From Chryseobacterium wanjuense (GTDB lineage Bacteria; Bacteroidota; Bacteroidia; Flavobacteriales; Weeksellaceae), in assembly GCF_900111495.1 (NCBI RefSeq), contig NZ_FOIU01000001.1, positions 1,054,001-1,118,000 on the forward strand: 64,000 bases of DNA, written 5' to 3'. Under the pieces are notes generated by a model. That model did no database searches and was not told the origin of the DNA. It saw only the letters and a list, made by a program, of their open reading frames with translations. The position numbers were made by a program, and so were the translations under genes. Positions 56,034 to 64,000 of this stretch are shown piece by piece (positions within the stretch are counted from its first letter, which is position 1; each line of letters begins with the position of its first letter).

Positions 56034-57236
56034 ATGAAAAAAGTTATTTTATCATTAATAACAATCTCAATTGCTCTTTCTTCTTGTCGTAATGAATCAG
56101 ATTTATCATCAATGGAAGATCAGAAAGCGATGATTAAACCCAATCTTTCCAGTATGTCGTTGAAAGATAAAAGAATTTATCTTGAATCTATCTTAATGAA
56201 TACCGCTAAGGACATTATTTCTGAATCTCAGAAAGATGCAAAATCAAGAAGTGTAGTATATGCTGAATTGGAAAAAAATATCGATGGTGATGATAATGCT
56301 TTAATTGATGTTTTTTATAAGCAAATACCTGCTTTAAACAATGATGCTGATTTTAAAAATAGTTTGTTAGCCTTTAATGATTTAGAAGGCAGTAAATATT
56401 TTCCACAAATTTTTGTTTACAATTATAATCGATTAAAAGCTGCAGGTAAAATAGGTAAGTCAAATCCAATTTTAGCAGTTTTCTATACGGGTGATGAAAA
56501 ATCTGCATCAGCAAAGGCATATAAACTTAATGCAGCCGGCAATTGGGAATTTGTAAAAATGGTAGATGAAAAAGCCGTAGAAAATGAAGAAGTTTGGGTG
56601 TTTTCATTAAATGAAACTTTTGTAAATACCATTGATTTATCTATTTTACCAAAAGAAGCGGTACCTCCTCGTACTTCAAAAACTTTACCAGTTGAGCAGA
56701 AAGGGGATGATCGTTGCAAAGATGGAACCCACTATTGGCCATATTTTGAATATATGACCATAAGAGAACATAATGAATCATTCTTAGCTGGGAAAAGTGA
56801 TATTTGGACGAAAACTTATACAGGATGGAATACACCAAACAGTGTAAATCCCTGTAACTCTTCTTTACCTAAGTTAATGTGGACGAATAATCCTGATGGC
56901 GAAGTGTTCATTTGGAAGTACATGAGGTATATGATTCCTAATACAGCAGTAAAGGTCGTTTGTGGTTATGCAGGATCATGGGATCCAGGACCAGCTAATG
57001 TAGGTGGATGGCAAGGGGATGCACTTAACTATGTAATTTTTGAAAAAGATACATGGCCGACCGGAGAAAAATCTGCAGACATCAATAATAATGGATTCAA
57101 TGCATCATACCGATATCGTTCTGCCGATAATTATTATGATAAAGGAATTATTTTACATTGGAGCAGTACGGGACCTCATATGAATGGCTATTCAAGAGAT
57201 ATTAGCGGTCAGATTAAATTCAATTCCAGATTATAA
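56034..57236 (+). CDS. Exported lipoprotein of unknown function
   Basis: A 400-aa lipoprotein, ATG at 56034, lipobox ALSSC (Cys18). Residues 20-120 are helical and polar; the rest is richer in aromatic residues and glycine (KLMWTNNPDGEVFIWKYM, GYAGSWDPGPANVGGWQG, GIILHWSSTGPHMNG). I recognise no family with confidence. An upstream pair of direct repeats and a terminator at 57302 frame it as a single-gene unit. Confidence 0.7.
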   Translation: MKKVILSLITISIALSSCRNESDLSSMEDQKAMIKPNLSSMSLKDKRIYLESILMNTAKDIISESQKDAKSRSVVYAELEKNIDGDDNALIDVFYKQIPALNNDADFKNSLLAFNDLEGSKYFPQIFVYNYNRLKAAGKIGKSNPILAVFYTGDEKSASAKAYKLNAAGNWEFVKMVDEKAVENEEVWVFSLNETFVNTIDLSILPKEAVPPRTSKTLPVEQKGDDRCKDGTHYWPYFEYMTIREHNESFLAGKSDIWTKTYTGWNTPNSVNPCNSSLPKLMWTNNPDGEVFIWKYMRYMIPNTAVKVVCGYAGSWDPGPANVGGWQGDALNYVIFEKDTWPTGEKSADINNNGFNASYRYRSADNYYDKGIILHWSSTGPHMNGYSRDISGQIKFNSRL

Positions 57237-57301
57237 TCATGAGTATGCTTTTCTGAAGTAACCTTTTCTGGAAAATCTTGTATTAAAATCAAGAAAAATG
57301 A

Positions 57302-57340
57302 TAAAAAAAAAGTCCGTTTCACGAGTTGTGAGACGGACTC
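57302..57340. terminator. Bidirectional terminator
   Basis: AGTCCGT-TTCAC (57311-57322) pairs with GTGAG-ACGGACT (57328-57339). A9 on the left gives a U tract for the leftward gene; TCTTCTTTT on the right serves the rightward one. Confidence 0.85.
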
Positions 57341-57363
57341 TTCTTTTAATTCTACATCAACCA

Positions 57364-58587
57364 CTATTTCGAAATCAAAAGTTTTTGAGAAGAAGTTTTG
57401 CTCTCTGATTTTATTTCAACAATATAAGTCCCCTGAATTAATTTTTCAGTATTCAGTTTTATACTTTGGCGACCGCTTTCTACCGTTTCAGAAACGTGCA
57501 TTACTACTTTTCCGGAAACATCGATGATTTTTACGGAAACATTTCCTTTTTTTGCCAGATTGGTCTGTACATCCACATAGTTTTGCGCCGGATTGGGAAC
57601 CAGAGAATACTCTTTCACCTCATTCGGAGTTCCGGTTTCTGCTTTTGCAATGGCAGCAATTTCTTTTAAAGGTGAAGTTAATCCTGAATTACCAGCCATT
57701 TTACTTGCCTGAAAAGGCTTAGGAATACAGATTTCAACACAGGTTGTACATTTCGGTTTGTCGTTTTCATACTGAGTTACGCAAACTTTGTAAGATCCCG
57801 GTGAAACGTACGTATGGGAAGTCATTACATCACCGATGGTTCCATCACCCCAATCCACTTTGTATAAGCTTGGTGAATTTATGCTTTCAAGGAAAATCTG
57901 AGCAATGGTAAAGTTTCCTGAAGTACTGGTTGTTGTCTGGATTTTGAAGTTTGAATTACATTCGTTGCAGCCTTCACACGGTTTTACGCAGATATTGTCA
58001 AAATATACGATTTCCTGCTGAGTGGAAGTCATATCAGGAGAGATTCCCAACACTTGAGAATTCATGATGATATTGTCAAAAACAGCCGCATTTACAGGGC
58101 TCATCGTCCACGCTCCGTCAGAATTGCTCGGAAGAACACCACCGCTGGAAAGCTGGATCGGAGCTTTTATACGAACCCACCCGCTTCCCGGAGTTACCGT
58201 AATATTTGCTACGAAAGTCGCACTGTTTGTTCCGTCAGAAAGCGTGATGTTTGGGTGATAAGGCATGCCGTAACCGCTGTCGTTTTCTATATAAAAATCA
58301 AAATAAAGGCATTGTCCTAAAAATCTTTTTCCTAAATATTGATAATCTTTCCAGTTTTGATACCATGATCCGCCCGAAAGATCCTTTAAAATTAAAAATT
58401 GTGATCCGTCAAAGGTATTTGCCGTACCTACTCCCACACTTACATTTCCGTTTGGAGCTGCTGCGGGAGCCCAATTTCCGTAAGGGTTTGAAGTGTCATT
58501 AAAATCTGAACAAGGAGGGATGTCCTGTGCCTGGAACATAAAGCTTCCCAGGAAAAGATACAGGGATAAAAAATACATTCTTACCAT
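57364..58587 (-). CDS. T9SS cargo protein with PKD-like domain
   Basis: A 407-aa secreted protein: signal peptide to FMFQAQ, an N-terminal jelly-roll-like region (about 22-200) ending in a cysteine-rich link (CVKPCEGCNEC), a PKD domain (VDWGDGTIG...HTYVSPGSYKVCVT, about 235-290) with CTTCVEIC, and a C-terminal type A T9SS sorting domain (YSLVPNPAQNYVDV... to SSQKLLISK). Another ATG lies 9 nt downstream. Probably cell-surface; binding partner unknown. The adjacent leftward gene also encodes T9SS cargo. Confidence 0.85.
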   Translation of the reverse strand: MVRMYFLSLYLFLGSFMFQAQDIPPCSDFNDTSNPYGNWAPAAAPNGNVSVGVGTANTFDGSQFLILKDLSGGSWYQNWKDYQYLGKRFLGQCLYFDFYIENDSGYGMPYHPNITLSDGTNSATFVANITVTPGSGWVRIKAPIQLSSGGVLPSNSDGAWTMSPVNAAVFDNIIMNSQVLGISPDMTSTQQEIVYFDNICVKPCEGCNECNSNFKIQTTTSTSGNFTIAQIFLESINSPSLYKVDWGDGTIGDVMTSHTYVSPGSYKVCVTQYENDKPKCTTCVEICIPKPFQASKMAGNSGLTSPLKEIAAIAKAETGTPNEVKEYSLVPNPAQNYVDVQTNLAKKGNVSVKIIDVSGKVVMHVSETVESGRQSIKLNTEKLIQGTYIVEIKSESKTSSQKLLISK

Positions 58588-58784
58588 AGTGTATGTTGAT
58601 TTTATGAATCAAAAACCAACAAAAACTTTAATTAATACTCATTTTAAGTGATTTTGGTTTTCACCGTTTTTAGTTTGTCCAGATAAAAGTATCAGATAAA
58701 ATAATCTCACACCAGAGTGAGTAAGCAAGTGCAATCAGGTTTTTATTAAGTGTTAATTTTTTATTAATAAATGTTTACATCAAA

Positions 58785-58810
58785 GAAAAAAGGCCGCCCG
58801 AAAGCAGCCT
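58785..58810 (-). terminator. Terminator of the beta-roll T9SS gene
   Basis: On the minus strand GGCTGC pairs with GCGGCC (one G-T) and a T run follows (58785-58790 on this strand is A). Confidence 0.75.
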
Positions 58811-58839
58811 CAAGATTAATATTAAATTTGTGTTTTATC

Positions 58840-60003
58840 CTAATTTTGGATCAGCATTTTTTTACTCTCAATATTTTTTCCGTCAACGGTAAGGTTGTAG
58901 ACATAAGAACCACCCTGGATTCCCGAAAGGCTGATGCTTCCGTTTCCTTTGTCTTTTAAAAGGATGGTCTTTATTAATTGTCCTGAAATATTGTAAATCC
59001 CGATAGACGCTTCTTTGGAAATGTTGGGAAGATAATATTTGATCACCGTTTCTCCGCCTCTTGCAGGATTGGGAGCATTTTGAAATAATTTAGGTTCATT
59101 TGAGTCTGAGCTTAGATCAACACTCATTTTATTTTGTTTTAATAAATCTTTCAACTCTTTAATTTCATTTTTAAGCTCATCAATCTGATGCTGAAGATCG
59201 GCTTCATTGTTGGCCTGTCTCGTGATGATGCTTGTTGCCACCATTACATTTCCGTCATTGTCAACAACCAAAGCCCGTCCTGTTCCGCTCGGAAGTCCCT
59301 GGTGACGGACAGTTCCTACCGTATGGAAGTTGGCGGTCGGAGCATTTGTTCTCACGCCCACCGACTGATCTACGATAAGCATTGTAGAAGTAGGGGACAT
59401 CCCAAACATGATTGATCTCGGTACGTTGTTAGTCAGTTTTACTCCTCCTGTTCCGGATCCGATAACGAAAGAACGGTCGCCTGTAGCCGCAAGATCAACC
59501 CCGAAACCTCCTGAATAGAAATTGGCTAAATCAATTCCCACCCCGATGGCAAACTGATTGGCGTTTCTGATAATGTTTTTCCAGCCCAGTGCTACGGATT
59601 TTCCGGCTCCGTTTAATACCGTATTCTGTTGCCCTACCACAATATTTGCACCTCCTGATGCCGACAGATTGTTTTCCCAGCCGGCAACTAACGAGCTTTC
59701 GGCACTTGTTCCCAAAACATGGCCCAAACCTGCTACCAGACTTCCTTTAGAATTGATCGTGTTGGAGTTGTTGGCTCCGTCTACCACGAAAGACCCGGAA
59801 CCCGTAAGTGAAGCCTGTCCCGGATTTGAAGATGAGCCGTTTACTCTTAAAAATAAAGGGGCAACTCCCGTAGTTCCTACATAATTCAAGTTACTGGTCC
59901 CGGAATTTCCTGTTATCAGCCATTGTTGTGCATTTACCAATCCTGTTGAGAAGATCATAGCTGCTGCGATAAGGTTTTTCGCATGTAATAGACTTTTTTT
60001 CAT
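58840..60003 (-). CDS. T9SS cargo protein with YadA-like beta-roll head and coiled coil
   Basis: A 387-aa secreted protein: signal peptide to LVNAQ; repeats such as GLGHVLGTSAESSLVAGWENNLSASGG and SVALGWKNIIRNANQFAIGVG (about 90-180), which are left-handed beta-roll repeats as in trimeric autotransporter heads; a VGVRTNAPTANFHTVG block; a heptad coiled coil (ADLQHQIDELKNEIKELKDLL, about 265-290); and a type A T9SS sorting domain (FQNAPNPARGGETVIKYYL... to KKMLIQN). It looks like a trimeric stalk-and-head adhesin exported by T9SS instead of a type V pore. Possible -7 box TACTTTTG on the minus strand at 60035-60042. Confidence 0.82.
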   Translation of the reverse strand: MKKSLLHAKNLIAAAMIFSTGLVNAQQWLITGNSGTSNLNYVGTTGVAPLFLRVNGSSSNPGQASLTGSGSFVVDGANNSNTINSKGSLVAGLGHVLGTSAESSLVAGWENNLSASGGANIVVGQQNTVLNGAGKSVALGWKNIIRNANQFAIGVGIDLANFYSGGFGVDLAATGDRSFVIGSGTGGVKLTNNVPRSIMFGMSPTSTMLIVDQSVGVRTNAPTANFHTVGTVRHQGLPSGTGRALVVDNDGNVMVATSIITRQANNEADLQHQIDELKNEIKELKDLLKQNKMSVDLSSDSNEPKLFQNAPNPARGGETVIKYYLPNISKEASIGIYNISGQLIKTILLKDKGNGSISLSGIQGGSYVYNLTVDGKNIESKKMLIQN

Positions 60004-60131
60004 AATGATACTATTTATTGTTTGATTTGTTTCCCAAAAGTATCAAAGTAGTATGCATCAGCCTATCATGAGTGATCAACTGCCTTTAAGAATTGAGCAG
60101 ATGCGATTGTTTTTCATTTATGTGTGAAATA

Positions 60132-60851
60132 TTAAGCTATTTTATGTAAAAAATCATTCTTTTTCCGGATAGACACATCCAGAACAGAGTTGTCTGCCAT
60201 CACAACCTGGCCGCCCTTTCCTTTAATATACTCTTTTAAATGCTCCAGATTAATCAAATGCTTATGATGGATCCTGAAAAAATTATATCCCGAAAGGTTT
60301 TTCTCAAAATCATATAAAGTTTTGGAAACCATTACTTTACTTTTATCCAGCAAATAAATGAATGTGTAATTGGAATAAGCTTCACAGCGGATAATTTCAT
60401 CAACATTTACCCTTTTAAAGCCCTGAAGCGTAGGAAGATTGATCTTATTCTGAACGGGATTGTTAGCCAACGAAAAATTATTTTTCCTGAAATTTTCTAT
60501 GGCTTTATTAACGGTAAGAACGAAATCCAACTCGTTGATCGGCTTTAATAAATAATCGGGAATTCCATTTTTAATGGCCTGAATAGCAGATTTTTCAGAA
60601 TCTGTAATGAAAATAATCTGGGAAGAGTTTTTTTTAATTTTTAAAAGAAGTTCAAAGGCAGTTTTATCCACCAGCTGAAAATCTACAAACAAAAGATCGG
60701 GAACATTTTTACTGAGGTAATCGGAAGCATGCTCCATGTTGTCGGTCTGAAAAGAGATCTCAAATTCCGGGAACTGATTTTTGAGAAGCAGGGAAATGTA
60801 ATCGCCGTCATCATGGGCATTGATGATACAGGCGTTTAGGTTATTTTTCAT
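60132..60851 (-). CDS. LytTR-family response regulator with atypical receiver
   Basis: A 239-aa regulator. Receiver domain: phosphoacceptor Asp57 (LLFVDFQL), Thr83 and Lys103 (YLLKPI) are present, but the N-terminal acidic pair that should follow the first strand (normally IIDDE) reads IINAHDD, so the metal-binding pocket is altered. C-terminal LytTR DNA-binding domain (VDEIIRCEAYSNYTFIYLLDKSKVMVSKTL..., FFRIHHKHLINLEHLKEYIKG). No histidine kinase gene is adjacent. Direct-repeat sites upstream of nearby exported-protein genes could be targets (speculative). Confidence 0.88.
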   Translation of the reverse strand: MKNNLNACIINAHDDGDYISLLLKNQFPEFEISFQTDNMEHASDYLSKNVPDLLFVDFQLVDKTAFELLLKIKKNSSQIIFITDSEKSAIQAIKNGIPDYLLKPINELDFVLTVNKAIENFRKNNFSLANNPVQNKINLPTLQGFKRVNVDEIIRCEAYSNYTFIYLLDKSKVMVSKTLYDFEKNLSGYNFFRIHHKHLINLEHLKEYIKGKGGQVVMADNSVLDVSIRKKNDFLHKIA

Positions 60852-61090
60852 GTGTGAGTTTGGTTTTTAGTTTTTTATTGTTTCGTTAATGGTGTTTAAT
60901 CATGTTTCTTATTTTTATGGTTTTAAATTAATTTATTATTTGATGATTGATTTTTTTAACTAAAATTTCAAAAAAAAGTAATATTGTTTTTCACTTGCTC
61001 TTGAATAATGTAAATATAGAATTTCATTAACAATAATACAAGACTTGCAGATAATATTGATAAAAAATAAACCAAAACATTCGGATAATT

Positions 61091-61119
61091 TTGTCCAATT
61101 TCGTACTTTTGTATGTTTG
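61091..61119 (+). promoter_or_regulatory. Promoter of parE
   Basis: TTG (61091-61093), 18-nt spacer, TATGTTTG (61112-61119). The ATG at 61132 is only 12 nt beyond the -7 box, so the mRNA leader would be about 5-7 nt. Confidence 0.75.
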
Positions 61120-61131
61120 CTGAAATTATAT

Positions 61132-63021
61132 ATGTCACAAGAAATAAACCCAATCTACTCCGAAGATAATATTAGAACCCTCGATTGGCAGGAACATATC
61201 CGTCTGCGCCCCGGCATGTATATCGGGAAGCTGGGAGATGGCTCTTCTGCTGATGATGGTATTTATATTTTGCTTAAAGAAATCCTGGACAACTCCATCG
61301 ATGAGTTCAGAATGAAGGCAGGAAAAAGAATTGAAATAAAAGTAGACGACGGTAAAGTTACCATTCGTGACTTTGGTCGTGGCATCCCGCTCGGAAAGGT
61401 GGTAGATGCCGTTTCAAAAATGAATACCGGAGGGAAGTATGACAGCAAGGCCTTCAAAAAATCCGTAGGTCTGAACGGGGTTGGTACCAAAGCTGTAAAT
61501 GCTCTGTCAGATTATTTCCGTGTGAGGTCTTTCCGTGACGGGAAGATGAAAATGGCGGAGTTTTCAAGAGGGTTGATTACAGAAAATTTTGATGAAAAGG
61601 AGACTTCAGACAGAAACGGTACTGAAATTTCTTTCATTCCGGATGCTGAAATTTTCCTTCATTTCAAATTCAGGAAAGAGTATATCGAAAGAATGCTCCG
61701 CAATTATGCCTACCTTAATCCCGGGTTGAAAATCCTATTCAATGGCGAAACTTTCTTTTCCGAAAACGGACTTAAAGATTTGCTTGATGAAGAACTGGAA
61801 AATGAAACGCTGTATCCGATCGTTCATTTGAGAGACAACGATATAGAAGTTGCCATCACGCATACCGATAAGTCACAGACTGAAACGTATTTCTCCTTCG
61901 TAAACGGACAAAATACAACGCAGGGGGGAACACACCTTAATGCCTTCCGTGAAGCGTATGTGAAAACGATTCGTGAGTTTTTCAACAAAAATTTTGATGC
62001 TTCAGACGTTAGAAAGTCTATCGTTGCGGCGGTTTCCATCAACGTGGAAGAACCCGTTTTCGAATCTCAGACAAAAACTAAATTAGGGTCAAACGATATC
62101 GGACCCAACGGACCGACGGTAAGAACTTTTATCATTGATTTCTTAAAAAGCAAATTGGATAATTTCTTACACCAGAATCCGGAAGTTGCAGAAGCGATTC
62201 AAAGAAAAATTTTAATTTCAGAAAGAGAACGAAAAGAGCTTTCCGGAATCCAGAAACTGGCGAGGGAAAGGGCAAAAAAGGTTTCTCTTCACAATAAAAA
62301 ACTTCGTGACTGCAGACAGCACTACAACGATCAGAAAAACGAAAGAAAAGGGGAAACTCAGATTTTCATCACCGAGGGAGATTCTGCATCCGGATCGATC
62401 ACAAAATCCAGAGATGTAGAAACACAGGCTGTATTTTCTCTGAAAGGGAAACCTTTGAACTGTTATGGTTTAACCAAAAAAGTAGTGTACGAAAATGAAG
62501 AATTCAACCTTCTGCAGGCCGCTCTGAATATTGAAGAAAGTTTAGAAGATCTTAGATACAACCAGGTCATTATCGCCACCGATGCCGATGTCGACGGGAT
62601 GCATATCCGTCTACTGATGATCACATTCTTTTTGCAGTTTTTCCCTGATCTGATCAAGAATGGACATCTTTATATTCTTCAAACCCCTTTGTTCAGGGTA
62701 AGAAATAAAAAAGAAACAAGATACTGCTACTCTGAGCAGGAAAGAATAAAAGCATTAAACGAATTAGGAAAAAATCCGGAAATTACCCGATTCAAGGGAT
62801 TAGGTGAAATTTCTCCGGACGAATTCAAACATTTCATCGGGAAAGACATTCGTCTGGAGCCGGTGGTAGTAGGAAAAGATCAGACGATCGATCAGCTTCT
62901 GGAGTTTTATATGGGAAAAAATACTCCGGACAGACAGACTTTCATCCTTGAAAATCTGGTAGTTGAAGATCCTGATATCGACAAAAAGGAAATATTAAGT
63001 GAAGTCATTGATGAAAATTAA
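61132..63021 (+). CDS. parE: DNA topoisomerase IV subunit B
   Basis: A 629-aa type IIA topoisomerase ATPase subunit (ATG at 61132; longer in-frame starts lie inside the promoter). GHKL ATPase: [35 protein letters not shown]-lid Lys in [14 protein letters not shown] motifs EGDSASGS and [10 protein letters not shown]. It lacks the long insert of gammaproteobacterial GyrB, and pairing with the downstream parC-like gene supports topo IV rather than gyrase. Confidence 0.94.
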   Translation: MSQEINPIYSEDNIRTLDWQEHIRLRPGMYIGKLGDGSSADDGIYILLKEILDNSIDEFRMKAGKRIEIKVDDGKVTIRDFGRGIPLGKVVDAVSKMNTGGKYDSKAFKKSVGLNGVGTKAVNALSDYFRVRSFRDGKMKMAEFSRGLITENFDEKETSDRNGTEISFIPDAEIFLHFKFRKEYIERMLRNYAYLNPGLKILFNGETFFSENGLKDLLDEELENETLYPIVHLRDNDIEVAITHTDKSQTETYFSFVNGQNTTQGGTHLNAFREAYVKTIREFFNKNFDASDVRKSIVAAVSINVEEPVFESQTKTKLGSNDIGPNGPTVRTFIIDFLKSKLDNFLHQNPEVAEAIQRKILISERERKELSGIQKLARERAKKVSLHNKKLRDCRQHYNDQKNERKGETQIFITEGDSASGSITKSRDVETQAVFSLKGKPLNCYGLTKKVVYENEEFNLLQAALNIEESLEDLRYNQVIIATDADVDGMHIRLLMITFFLQFFPDLIKNGHLYILQTPLFRVRNKKETRYCYSEQERIKALNELGKNPEITRFKGLGEISPDEFKHFIGKDIRLEPVVVGKDQTIDQLLEFYMGKNTPDRQTFILENLVVEDPDIDKKEILSEVIDEN

Positions 63022-63072
63022 TTTTTAAACTTATTTTTAAAAAACACAACACACTAACACTAATAGCACAAA

Positions 63073-63549
63073 ATGAGACTAAGTAACCGTAATAAAACCT
63101 CGGTTTACAGCTTCGTAAATACACTCCTGCTTATGTTTTTAGCAGCAGGCGTCGGAGCTTATCTGTTGGAAGAATACAGATTTAATATTTTAGGTAAGGA
63201 AAGTATATTACTGATCATTGTTCCGATCATGTTTTTAGGATTTTTTTATCTCAACGGAAGACAAATTTTTGAGTATGATAGTGACGGAGAAGCTATCCAT
63301 TTCAGAAATAGGAATATCATCCCTTTTTTGAGCAAGCCATTAAGCGATGAATTTCCAAAATACAAACTGCTGAAATTTGAGGTGATCGATCTTTTTTTTA
63401 TGAAAAGACTTTACATCACGATTTCCAGCAAAAATAGCGGATCAACCATTTTGAAATATGAGATTTCATATTTAACCAGAAAAGAAATTAATGATTTAAA
63501 ATTCTCCTTAAATAAAGTAATAAAAGCTAATAACGAGAAAAAGAGTTAA
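63073..63549 (+). CDS. Small membrane protein between parE and parC
   Basis: A 158-aa protein with two membrane helices (about 13-30 and 41-58) followed by a soluble strand-rich domain (EYDSDGEAIHFRNRN, KLLKFEVIDLFFMKRLYITISS) that looks like a small PH-like barrel. Family not recognised. It starts 51 nt after parE and ends 8 nt before the parC start, so it is embedded in the topoisomerase IV operon. Confidence 0.75.
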   Translation: MRLSNRNKTSVYSFVNTLLLMFLAAGVGAYLLEEYRFNILGKESILLIIVPIMFLGFFYLNGRQIFEYDSDGEAIHFRNRNIIPFLSKPLSDEFPKYKLLKFEVIDLFFMKRLYITISSKNSGSTILKYEISYLTRKEINDLKFSLNKVIKANNEKKS

Positions 63550-63557
63550 TAAAATAG

Positions 63558-64000
63558 ATGATGACAGAAGAATACTCGCATGAGGGTGAGAGCTTAAAAA
63601 AAGTTTCCGGGCTGTACAAAGACTGGTTTCTGGATTATGCCTCTTATGTTATTTTAGACAGGGCAATTCCGTCGGTATATGACGGTTTTAAGCCTGTTCA
63701 GCGAAGAATCATGCATTCCATGCGAGAGCTGGAAGACGGACGTTACAACAAAGTTGCCAATATTGTAGGAAACACCATGAAATATCACCCTCACGGTGAT
63801 GCTTCCATTACAGATGCCATGGTGGGAATCGGGCAGCGAGAGCTGTTGATCGATACTCAGGGAAACTGGGGAAATATCTATACAGGAGATTCTGCGGCGG
63901 CGGCGAGATATATTGAGGCGAGATTAACTCCTTTTGCACTGGAAGTGGTTTTCAACCCAAAAACTACAGAATGGGCAAAATCCTATGACGGCAGAAACAA
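63558..64000 (+). CDS. parC: DNA topoisomerase IV subunit A (5' part)
   Basis: Open from ATG at 63558 (ATGATG) to the window end; 147 codons visible. It reads DWFLDYASYVILDRAIPSVYDGFKPVQRRI, then KYHPHGDASI and the catalytic tyrosine block AAARYIEARLTPFA, all typical of GyrA/ParC. Neighbouring parE indicates parC. Truncated only by the window boundary. Confidence 0.93.
   Translation, partial: MMTEEYSHEGESLKKVSGLYKDWFLDYASYVILDRAIPSVYDGFKPVQRRIMHSMRELEDGRYNKVANIVGNTMKYHPHGDASITDAMVGIGQRELLIDTQGNWGNIYTGDSAAAARYIEARLTPFALEVVFNPKTTEWAKSYDGRN

Overview
The window is chromosomal DNA of a low-GC Bacteroidota bacterium, most likely Chryseobacterium or a close Weeksellaceae/Flavobacteriia relative. 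The evidence is type IX secretion sorting domains, propeller-type sensor kinases, TPR/TonB-style envelope proteins, almost no Shine-Dalgarno sequences, and promoters of the flavobacterial form TTG-N(18-23)-TAnnTTTG (clear before parE, typA and the histone H1-like gene).

Layout. 0-7 kb: an amino acid permease, a large TPR protein paired with an outer-membrane barrel protein, and a tRNA-Arg. 7-17 kb: an accessory surface-protein island. It holds five small secreted proteins with 'VGIGT..P' N-termini and jelly-roll-like C-termini, a lipoprotein with a glycine-zipper tail, and a propeller histidine kinase with its LuxR-type response regulator. Three of the surface transcription units share one promoter layout: a TAGA-N8-TATA palindrome, then a TACAG element, then a TAnCTTTr -7 box, at identical spacing. 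17-18.6 kb: a small membrane protein and a Crp/Fnr-type regulator, with a possible antisense-oriented small RNA.

18.7-36.5 kb: the most striking part, a translationally coupled eight-gene minus-strand operon. It encodes a PUFA-synthase-like polyketide/fatty acid synthase in two giant proteins (ER-like x2-KS-AT-ACP-ACP-KR and KS-AT-DH-phosphopantetheinyl transferase), a free ACP, an alpha/beta hydrolase, a tandem-duplicated family 1 glycosyltransferase, two condensation-type (PapA-like) acyltransferases and a membrane protein. Together these predict an acylated, glycosylated reduced polyketide, i.e. an uncharacterised glycolipid. The locus carries its own pantetheinylation, chain building, release, glycosylation, acylation and perhaps export.

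37-64 kb: mostly core and envelope genes. These are another VGIGT surface protein, a 58-residue histone H1-like protein, an RDD protein, a signal-less beta-helix protein, Tex, a YceI lipoprotein, DUF1294, TypA/BipA, a T9SS-exported DUF1028 protein, a GHL10 family lipoprotein, ferritin, YchF, AraC regulator plus SDR, methionine-type aminotransferase, a lipoprotein, two T9SS cargo proteins, a LytTR regulator with an abnormal receiver pocket, and topoisomerase IV (parE, a small membrane protein, and a parC truncated by the window end).

The annotation rests on reading motifs by eye. Family names are from memory of motifs, not from searches.
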